Program-made: the position numbers and the translations under genes
Assembly (NCBI GenBank): GCA_035559315.1
Contig: DATMBJ010000012.1
Location: 1 to 6,923 of the forward strand
DNA: 6,923 nt
DNA from: DATLZM01 sp035559315
GTDB lineage: Bacteria; Actinomycetota; UBA4738; HRBIN12
Direction: 5' to 3'
Part shown: positions 1-4,792 of the stretch, in pieces
Layout of the letters: each line of letters begins with the position of its first letter
Position numbering within the stretch: the stretch's first letter is position 1
The notes under the pieces: generated by a model
What the model was told of the DNA's origin: nothing
The model's input: only the letters and a program-made list of their open reading frames with translations
Database searches by the model: none

Positions 1-41
1 CCGGCTGACGACCGCCGGTCATCCCGTCCGGTGGGGAGGGT

Positions 42-60
42 GAGGGCCCCTCGCTAGGAT
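42..60 (+). promoter_or_regulatory. Candidate promoter -10 (TAGGAT) with small dyad just upstream
   Basis: TAGGAT at 55-60 fits the TANNNT -10 pattern of high-GC bacteria. It would put the transcription start near 67, leaving a short leader that holds the Shine-Dalgarno of the methyltransferase gene. No good TTGACA-like -35 lies 16-19 bases upstream. Immediately before the -10, bases 42-52 (GAGGGCCCCTC) form a perfect 5+1+5 dyad that could be an operator, although such short GC palindromes arise easily by chance here. This is inferred from pattern and spacing only. Confidence 0.4.
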
Positions 61-93
61 GCCCTCGACGACCCGGCCGGAGGAGGGCAGGGC

Positions 94-1089
94 ATGCCGA
101 AAGGGTTCCTGGAACGTCTGGCGGAGGGCCCCGTCCTCGGGGACGGCGGCTACCTCCTCGAGCTGGAGAAGCGGGGCTACGTGCAGGCCGGCCCCTTCAC
201 CCCGGAGGTGGCGATCGAGCACCCGGAGGCCCTGGCCCAGCTCCACCGGGAGTTCCTCCGGGCCGGCGCGGAGTTCCTCACCACGATGACGTTCTACGCG
301 AGCGAGGACAAGCTGGCGACGGTGGGCCTGGCGGACCGGATCGACGAGATCAACCGGAACGCGGTCCGGATCGCCCGGGACGTGGCCGCCGAGGGCGACG
401 CGCTCGTGGCCGGCGACCTCTCGCTCACCTGGGCCTACGACCCGGCCGACCCGGCCTCCGCGGACCGCGTCCGGGCGCTCTTCGACCGGCAGCTCGAGGA
501 CATGCTGGACGCCGGCCCCCCCGACCTCTGGGTGGGCGAGACGTTCGACTGGCTCGGGGAGGCGCTGCTGTTCGTGGAGCGGGCGAAGGCCACCGGGCTC
601 CCGGTGATGGTGACGATGTGCTTCGAGACGCTCCCGGCGAGGTCGAAGGAGGGCCACCCGCCGGCGGAGTGCGCGAAGCGGCTGCTCGACGCGGGGGCCG
701 ACGTCGTCGGCACGAACTGCCTGAACGGGCCGGCCCAACAGCTCCCGATCGCGGTGGAGATGAAGCGGGCCGTGGACGGCTACGTGGCCTGCCAGCCGGC
801 GGCGTTCCGGACGAGCGACGACCGGCCCGACTTCACCGCCTACCCGGAGTTCCCCTACGGGCTCTCCCCGCTCCAGCTGGCCCGCGGCGAGATGGCGGAG
901 TACGCCCGGCGGGCCCGGGAGGCCGGGATCGACGTGATCGGCTCCTGCTGCGGCTCGGTGGCCGAGCACGTCCGGGCCATGGCCAAGGCCCTCGGCAAGC
1001 TCCCCACCGAGGAGCGGCCGTGGCGCTCCCCGACCGGGCGGCCGATGTCGGGGTACGAGTACCACGGCCACACCGAGACCGAGGTGTAG
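94..1089 (+). CDS. Betaine-homocysteine S-methyltransferase-like enzyme (zinc-dependent)
   Basis: Homocysteine S-methyltransferase family (Pcf02574-type zinc barrel), 331 residues, cytoplasmic. The family moves a methyl group from a donor to homocysteine to make methionine. The N-terminal half follows animal BHMT closely: GDGG at 16-19, EKRGYV at 25-30, HREFLRAG at 51-58 and FYASEDKL at 67-74. Zinc ligands are visible as Cys209 in GTNC and Cys285-Cys286 in GSCCG. Glu149 matches the homocysteine-site glutamate (human Glu159). The protein stops near human residue 320, so it lacks the C-terminal oligomerisation arm of the animal enzyme (about 406 residues). Human Trp44 and Tyr160, linked to betaine binding as I recall, are Phe35 and Thr150 here, so the methyl donor may differ. 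The ATG is supported by GGAGGAGGG at 79-87. An oxidase gene follows after 10 bases, probably in one operon. Family call is firm; donor specificity is inferred. Confidence 0.9.
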   Translation: MPKGFLERLAEGPVLGDGGYLLELEKRGYVQAGPFTPEVAIEHPEALAQLHREFLRAGAEFLTTMTFYASEDKLATVGLADRIDEINRNAVRIARDVAAEGDALVAGDLSLTWAYDPADPASADRVRALFDRQLEDMLDAGPPDLWVGETFDWLGEALLFVERAKATGLPVMVTMCFETLPARSKEGHPPAECAKRLLDAGADVVGTNCLNGPAQQLPIAVEMKRAVDGYVACQPAAFRTSDDRPDFTAYPEFPYGLSPLQLARGEMAEYARRAREAGIDVIGSCCGSVAEHVRAMAKALGKLPTEERPWRSPTGRPMSGYEYHGHTETEV

Positions 1090-1099
1090 GCGGGGGCGG

Positions 1100-2278
1100 G
1101 TGCCGGGGCCGGTGCGGCGGGACTTCGAGTACGTGGTCGTGGGGCTCGGCGGGCTCGGCAGCGCCGCGGCCTACCGGCTCGCGCGGCGGGCGGAGGGGGA
1201 GGTCCTGGGCCTGGAGCGCTTCGAGCTGGGCCACGCCCGCGGCGCGTCGGAGGACCGGACGCGGATCGTCCGGCTCTCCTACCACGCGCCGCACTACGTC
1301 CGCCTGGCGAAGGCCGCGTACGGCGCGTGGGAGGAGGTCGAGCGGGAGGCGGGGGAGCGCCTCGTGCTCCGGACCGGCGGGCTCGACCTGTTCCCGCCGG
1401 GGGCGGCGATCCCCATCGACGACTACACGTCCTCGATGGACGCCGAGGGCGTCCCCTACGAGCTCCTCGACGGGCGCGAGGTCGAGGAGCGCTGGCCGGC
1501 CTGGCGGCTCCCCGAGGGGACCCGCGCGCTGTTCCAGGAGGCGGGGGGTCTCGTGGCGGCCTCCCGGGCGAACGCGATCCACCGGGAGCTCGCCCGCTGG
1601 CACGGGGCGACGCTCCTCGAGCGCTCCCCGGTCGAGGACGCGCGGTCCGCGGGCGGCGAGCTGGACGTCCTGGCCGGCGGGGTCGCGTACCGGTGCCGGG
1701 TCCTCGTGGTCTGCGCCGACGCGTGGACGAACCGGGTGCTCGCGCCCCTCGGGGCCCGCATCCCGCTCACCGTGACCCAGGAACAGGTCGCGTACCTCGA
1801 GCCGAAGGATCCGGCGGCGTTCCACCCCGACCGCTTCCCGGTGTGGATCTGGATGGACGAGCCGAGCTTCTACGGCCTCCCCTCCTACGAGGGGACCGGG
1901 GCGAAGATCGGGCAGGACGTGGGCGGGCCCGAGGTGGACCCCGACCGCCGCTCGCTCGAGCCCGACCCCGCCTACCACGCGCGCCTGGAGGCGTTCCTCC
2001 GGGAGCGGCTCCCCGACGCCCTCGGCCCCCTGCTCGAGGCCAGGACCTGCCTGTACGCCATGCCCCCCGACCGGGACCTCGTCCTCGGCCCCTTGCCGGG
2101 GCACCCCAACGTGCTCGTGGCCCAGGGCGCGGCCCACGGGTTCAAGTTCGCGGCGCTCCTCGGGCGCGTGCTCGCCGACCTCGCGGTCGACGGGGAGACC
2201 GACGTGGACCTCTCCCCCTACCGGGTGGACCGGGAGGCGCTCACGGCCGACGACGCACCCCGTCGGTTCCTGGTCTGA
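1100..2278 (+). CDS. FAD-dependent monomeric sarcosine oxidase / N-methyl amino acid oxidase-like protein
   Basis: Member of the monomeric sarcosine oxidase / N-methyltryptophan oxidase family, 392 residues (usual size about 390). These enzymes oxidise the N-methyl C-N bond of sarcosine or related N-methyl amino acids, giving the free amino acid, formaldehyde and hydrogen peroxide. The Rossmann FAD motif is GLGGLG at 15-20, with Glu39 closing the fold. Aligned from memory with Bacillus sarcosine oxidase, key residues are kept: Arg55 and Arg58 (Arg49, Arg52), Tyr258 (Tyr254), Lys269 for oxygen activation (Lys265), Cys317 for covalent FAD (Cys315) and Lys349 for the substrate carboxylate (Lys348). 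The active-site His269 is Asp273 here, so the substrate may be different. The GTG at 1100 is used; GTG at 1112 is equally possible, and neither has a strong Shine-Dalgarno, which suggests coupling to the gene upstream. A strong stem-loop follows the stop. A deaminating amino acid oxidase of the same fold is the main alternative. Confidence 0.85.
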   Translation: MPGPVRRDFEYVVVGLGGLGSAAAYRLARRAEGEVLGLERFELGHARGASEDRTRIVRLSYHAPHYVRLAKAAYGAWEEVEREAGERLVLRTGGLDLFPPGAAIPIDDYTSSMDAEGVPYELLDGREVEERWPAWRLPEGTRALFQEAGGLVAASRANAIHRELARWHGATLLERSPVEDARSAGGELDVLAGGVAYRCRVLVVCADAWTNRVLAPLGARIPLTVTQEQVAYLEPKDPAAFHPDRFPVWIWMDEPSFYGLPSYEGTGAKIGQDVGGPEVDPDRRSLEPDPAYHARLEAFLRERLPDALGPLLEARTCLYAMPPDRDLVLGPLPGHPNVLVAQGAAHGFKFAALLGRVLADLAVDGETDVDLSPYRVDREALTADDAPRRFLV

Positions 2279-2285
2279 GGAACCC

Positions 2286-2316
2286 GACGGGCGGTCCCGC
2301 GCCGGGGCGGCCCGTC
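2286..2316 (+). terminator. Strong G+C stem-loop, probable terminator of the methyltransferase-oxidase operon
   Basis: A near-perfect inverted repeat begins 8 bases after the oxidase stop. The left arm at 2286-2299 pairs with the right arm at 2303-2316 around a 3-base loop (CGC). The outer seven pairs (GACGGGC with GCCCGTC) are perfect. One G-G mismatch follows, then a G-C pair, a G-T wobble and four more pairs (CCCG with CGGG). No T-run follows, so it is not a classical intrinsic terminator, but tail-less hairpins are accepted in high-GC actinobacteria. It sits between the oxidase stop and the purE promoter, where a terminator is expected. It could instead act as an mRNA 3' stabiliser. Confidence 0.6.
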
Positions 2317-2326
2317 CCCGGCCCGC

Positions 2327-2332
2327 TACCAT
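2327..2332 (+). promoter_or_regulatory. Candidate -10 element of the purEK operon (TACCAT)
   Basis: TACCAT fits TANNNT and shares its local context (CGCTANNAT) with the TAGGAT element before the methyltransferase gene. The start of transcription would fall near 2339, giving a leader of about 21 bases that just contains the purE Shine-Dalgarno. No recognisable -35 lies at 17-19 bases. No room remains for a purine riboswitch in this leader. Confidence 0.45.
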
Positions 2333-2360
2333 CGGCGCGACCGCTCGCGAGGAGGGGACG

Positions 2361-2855
2361 GTGGCCGGAGCGCTGGTCGGCGTAATCATGGGCTCCCGCT
2401 CGGACTGGGAGACGATGCGGCACGCGGCGGAGACCCTTGACGAGCTCGGCGTGCCCTACGAGGCGCGGGTGGTGTCCGCCCACCGGACCCCCGACCTGCT
2501 CTACGAGTACGCCTCGACGGCGGAGGCCCGGGGCCTTCGGGTGATCATCGCGGGGGCCGGGGGCGCGGCCCACCTCCCGGGGATGACCGCGGCGAAGACG
2601 ACGCTCCCGGTCCTCGGGGTCCCCGTCGAGTCGCGGACGCTCCGGGGCCTGGATTCGCTCCTCTCGATCGTGCAGATGCCGGCCGGCGTGCCCGTCGGGA
2701 CGCTCGCCATCGGCCGGGCGGGGGCGGTGAACGCCGCGCTCCTCGCCGCGGCGATCGTCGCCCTCTCCGACGAGGGTGTGCGGGAGCGGCTCCGCGCCTA
2801 CCGGGAGCGTCGGACCGCCGAGGTGCTCGCCCACCCCGACCCCGCGGAGGGCTGA
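2361..2855 (+). CDS. purE: N5-carboxyaminoimidazole ribonucleotide mutase PurE
   Basis: Class I PurE, 164 residues (normal length). It converts N5-CAIR to CAIR in the sixth step of de novo purine synthesis, in the cytoplasm, normally as an octamer. Signature parts are MGSRSDW at 10-16, SAHRTP at 39-44 with the catalytic His41, the glycine-rich GAGGAAHLPGM loop, and the stretch SIVQMPAGVPVGT that closes over the substrate. This class I pattern, together with the adjacent purK, points to the mutase and not to the class II CAIR synthetase that uses CO2 directly. The GTG start is supported by GAGGAGGGG at 2349-2357. purK follows after 5 bases, so the two are surely cotranscribed. The order purE-purK is that of E. 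coli; mycobacteria carry purK before purE. No unusual residues were seen. Confidence 0.97.
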   Translation: MAGALVGVIMGSRSDWETMRHAAETLDELGVPYEARVVSAHRTPDLLYEYASTAEARGLRVIIAGAGGAAHLPGMTAAKTTLPVLGVPVESRTLRGLDSLLSIVQMPAGVPVGTLAIGRAGAVNAALLAAAIVALSDEGVRERLRAYRERRTAEVLAHPDPAEG

Positions 2856-2860
2856 CCCGG

Positions 2861-3961
2861 GTGCTGGTGGCGGTCCTCGGCGGGGGGCAGCTCGGGCGGA
2901 TGCTCGGGCTCGCCGGCATCCCCCTCGGCCTCCGCTCCCGGTTCCTCGACCCCTCGCCGGACGCGCCGGCCCGGGCGGTGGGGGAGCTCGTCGTGGGCGC
3001 CTTCGACGACCCGGACGCGCTCGAGGAGGTGGCACGGGGGGCGGACGTCGTCACCTACGAGTTCGAGAACGTGCCGGCGGCCTCGGCCCGGGCCCTCGCC
3101 GGCCGGGCGCCGGTGCTGCCCCCGCCGGAGGCCCTCGAGGCGGCCCAGGACCGCCTGGCCGAGAAGCGCCTGTTCGAGCGGTGCGGGATCCCGGTGGCGC
3201 CCTACGTGCCCGTGGACCGGGAGGAGGACCTGCCCGGCGCCATCGAGGCCCTGGGGCTCCCCGCCGTGCTCAAGGCTCGGCGCCTCGGCTACGACGGGAA
3301 GGGTCAGGCCGTGGTCCGCTCGGCCCAGGACGCCGGACCGGCCTGGGCGGCGGTGGGCGCCGCACCGTCCATCCTCGAGGCGCTCGTCCCGTTCGAGCGG
3401 GAGCTCTCGGTCCTCGCGGTCCGGGGCCGGGACGGCGAGGTCCGCGTCTACCCGGTGGTCGAGAACGTCCACCGCGGCGGGGTCCTCCGGGTGTCCCGGG
3501 CGCCCGCCCCCGACCTGCCCGAGGGGCTCGGCGAGGCGGCGTCCGCCTACGTCCGCCGGGCGCTCGAGGCGCTGGGCTACGTCGGGGTGCTGGCGATCGA
3601 GCTGTTCCAGGCCGGCGGCGAGCTCCTCGCCAACGAGATGGCTCCCCGGGTCCACAACTCCGGCCACTGGACGATCGAGGGCGCGGCGACCAGCCAGTTC
3701 GAGAACCACCTCCGGGCGATCCTCGGGCTCCCCCTGGGGGCGGCCGAGGCCCGCGGCCAGGCGGCGATGGTGAACCTGATCGGGCGGCTCCCCGACCCCT
3801 CCCGGCTCCTCGCCGTCCCCGGGGCCCACCTCCACGTCTACGGGAAGTCGCCCCGCCCGGGCCGGAAGCTCGGCCACGTCACGGTCCTCGCCCCCGATCG
3901 GGAGACCCTGGAGGAGCGCCTCGCGGAGGTCCTCCGGGCGGTCGGGGAGGCCGGATCGTGA
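2861..3961 (+). CDS. purK: N5-carboxyaminoimidazole ribonucleotide synthase PurK
   Basis: ATP-grasp enzyme, 366 residues, a normal length for PurK. It uses ATP and bicarbonate to carboxylate aminoimidazole ribonucleotide to N5-CAIR, the substrate of PurE next door. Visible motifs in order: N-terminal GGGQLGRM at 7-14, YEFENVP at 66-72, the ATP-grasp lysine Lys138 followed by the glycine loop YDGKGQ at 144-149, a central YPVVENVH segment, and the hallmark NEMAPRVHNSGHW from residue 258, which carries the Mg-ATP binding Glu259 and Asn266. The C-terminal HVYGKSPRPGRKLGH stretch is also typical. The GTG start at 2861 is placed 9 bases after GGAGGG (2846-2851), which lies inside the end of purE; GTG at 2867 is a less likely alternative. 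The downstream gene is convergent, so the operon ends here. Confidence 0.97.
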   Translation: MLVAVLGGGQLGRMLGLAGIPLGLRSRFLDPSPDAPARAVGELVVGAFDDPDALEEVARGADVVTYEFENVPAASARALAGRAPVLPPPEALEAAQDRLAEKRLFERCGIPVAPYVPVDREEDLPGAIEALGLPAVLKARRLGYDGKGQAVVRSAQDAGPAWAAVGAAPSILEALVPFERELSVLAVRGRDGEVRVYPVVENVHRGGVLRVSRAPAPDLPEGLGEAASAYVRRALEALGYVGVLAIELFQAGGELLANEMAPRVHNSGHWTIEGAATSQFENHLRAILGLPLGAAEARGQAAMVNLIGRLPDPSRLLAVPGAHLHVYGKSPRPGRKLGHVTVLAPDRETLEERLAEVLRAVGEAGS

Positions 3962-4018
3962 GCGCGGGGAGGGGGTCCCGCCGGCCCTCGGCCCCCGGGG
4001 AGAGGGGTGGGTCGTGGC

Positions 4019-4420
4019 TCACGCTTCCGCGACCTCGATCGCGGCCTCGATCGGGACGCACCGCTCGATCGAGGCGTGCACCGAGCAGTCCTTGAGGCCG
4101 AGCGCCAGCGCCCGCTCGGCCTTCCGGGGGTCCACGGGCCCGCGCACCACGAACCGCATCGCGATCCGGAGGAACCTCCAGGGCGGGCGGTCCTCCTGCT
4201 CGGCGTCGATCCGCACCTCGAGGCCGCGGAGATCCTGCCGCTGCTTGCGGAGGACGTTCACGACGTCGTAGGCCGTGCAGGCCGCGAGCGAGATCGGGAG
4301 GAGGTCCGACGGCTTGGCCCCCGCCGACCCCTCCTCCCCGGAGACCGGGAAGCGGAACCCGCGCGAGTCCTCGCCCTCGAACCGGAGGCCGCCGGCCCAC
4401 GTCAGGCGCTGGCTCCCCAT
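4019..4420 (-). CDS. OsmC/Ohr-family protein (possible thiol peroxidase)
   Basis: OsmC-like protein of 133 residues, the usual size of the family, whose characterised members reduce organic hydroperoxides with two cysteines in a cytoplasmic dimer. The central segment KPSDLLPISLAAC (36-48) matches the helix that carries the first reactive cysteine, here Cys48. The second is most likely Cys112 in DCSVHAS, as in the YhfA/OsmC-like subgroup; Cys121 is an extra one. The sequence looks closer to general OsmC-like proteins than to Ohr proper, so peroxidase activity is likely but not certain. The ATG at 4420 has no Shine-Dalgarno; a TACACT -10 element ends 6 bases before it, which suggests a leaderless mRNA. 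The gene is convergent with purK (57-base gap without a clean terminator) and divergent from the four-CxxC protein gene. A much longer reading frame extends upstream in the same frame, but it is a shadow of the DUF1996 gene. Confidence 0.88.
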   Translation of the reverse strand: MGSQRLTWAGGLRFEGEDSRGFRFPVSGEEGSAGAKPSDLLPISLAACTAYDVVNVLRKQRQDLRGLEVRIDAEQEDRPPWRFLRIAMRFVVRGPVDPRKAERALALGLKDCSVHASIERCVPIEAAIEVAEA

Positions 4421-4426
4421 GGGCGG

Positions 4427-4432
4427 AGTGTA
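4427..4432 (-). promoter_or_regulatory. Candidate leaderless promoter -10 (TACACT) of the OsmC-family gene
   Basis: Read on the minus strand, TACACT is a good TANNNT -10 and is followed by only 6 bases (CCGCCC) before the ATG at 4420. Initiation 6-7 bases after the -10 would fall on or next to the A of the start codon, giving a leaderless transcript. The lack of any purine-rich ribosome site before this ATG agrees. No -35 match is visible. Leaderless mRNAs are well known in actinobacteria. Confidence 0.5.
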
Positions 4433-4466
4433 CGCCCGGGGCTCCAGCGCCCGGCCTCGCCGTCCG

Positions 4467-4479
4467 ATACCGGAGGTAT
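4467..4479. promoter_or_regulatory. Inverted repeat ATACC-GGA-GGTAT overlapping a start codon
   Basis: A perfect 5+3+5 inverted repeat covers the last 11 bases before the four-CxxC gene and the first two bases of its ATG. It also contains the only ribosome-site-like string, GGAGG (4472-4476), which ends one base before the ATG, closer than normal for a Shine-Dalgarno. It may be a small operator, a hairpin hiding the start, or chance. Confidence 0.3.
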
Positions 4480-4744
4480 GGCCTACCCGACCTGTCCCGG
4501 GTGCCGCGTCCCGCAGCTCGTGGACGACGACGCCGTCGAGTACCGCTGCGTCACCTGCTACTCGGAGGTGCGGTTCCACACCTGCCCCCACTGCGGGCTG
4601 CCCCAGTCGATCCTCCGCCCCTGGACCTCCTACACCTGCGCCCGCTGCGAGCGGCGGGCCGACGTGCCCCCCCGGATCCCGTTCCCGGAGGCCACGAGGG
4701 CCACCCGTTCCGAGGGCGCCGCCTGGCCGTACCCGAAGCTCTAG
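4478..4744 (+). CDS. Small protein with four CxxC zinc knuckles (double zinc ribbon), unknown function
   Basis: I do not recognise a named family. The predicted product has 88 residues and four evenly placed CxxC pairs: Cys6/9, Cys24/27, Cys36/39 and Cys54/57. The 18-residue and 18-residue distances between knuckles 1-2 and 3-4 fit two tandem zinc ribbons, each binding one zinc. The third has the typical form CPHCG and the fourth CARC. Aromatic residues surround the knuckles (YRC, FHTC, SYTC). The C-terminal 30 residues, rich in Pro, Arg and Ala, have no visible fold. No signal peptide or membrane segment is present, so the protein is probably cytoplasmic and may bind nucleic acid or a protein partner. 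It starts 57 bases from the divergent OsmC-family gene. The GGAGG lies only one base from the ATG and no alternative start fits between it and the first knuckle. Coding is well supported by the regular Cys pattern. Confidence 0.75.
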   Translation: MAYPTCPGCRVPQLVDDDAVEYRCVTCYSEVRFHTCPHCGLPQSILRPWTSYTCARCERRADVPPRIPFPEATRATRSEGAAWPYPKL

Positions 4745-4752
4745 CCGGCTCG

Positions 4753-4781
4753 TTGCCTCCGGGCGAAGCTCCGGGCAGACT
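4753..4781 (+). promoter_or_regulatory. Weak promoter candidate with 8-base direct repeat before the DUF1996 gene
   Basis: TTGCCT (4753-4758) and CAGACT (4776-4781) are 17 bases apart and match the -35 and -10 consensus in 4 and 3 of 6 positions, including the key A2 and T6 of the -10. Transcription would begin near 4788, a few bases before the GTG at 4793. The spacer contains the 8-base direct repeat CTCCGGGC at 4757-4764 and 4769-4776, 12 bases apart, about one helical turn, a possible operator. Each part alone is weak. Confidence 0.3.
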
Positions 4782-4792
4782 TCTGGGGGTCC

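Noticed and set aside
1..21. Short inverted repeat CCGGC / GCCGG and a possible stop codon of an upstream gene at 6-8
   Set aside because: The stem is only five pairs with an alternative overlapping pairing, and too little sequence lies to the left to tell whether a gene ends there.
2333..2360. Purine riboswitch or other structured leader before purE
   Set aside because: The leader after the likely transcription start is only about 20 bases, too short for a riboswitch.
833..2389. A 518-residue minus-strand open frame antisense to the oxidase gene
   Set aside because: Low-complexity Arg/Pro/Gly-rich translation with no recognisable motif, opposite a gene with full family signatures.
3962..4018. 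G- and C-rich runs between the convergent purK and OsmC-family genes as a bidirectional terminator
   Set aside because: The best pairing (GGGGG with CCCCC plus CCG with CGG) needs a five-base bulge and has no T-run; it is much weaker than the stem-loop at 2286-2316.
2776..4095. A 439-residue plus-strand frame overlapping purK
   Set aside because: Composition is almost entirely Gly, Arg, Pro and Ala, and it covers purK, whose motifs are all in another frame.
4007..4477. A longer version of the four-CxxC protein starting far upstream in the same frame
   Set aside because: The extension is antisense to the OsmC-family gene and has shadow-type composition; the Cys pattern begins only after ATG 4478.
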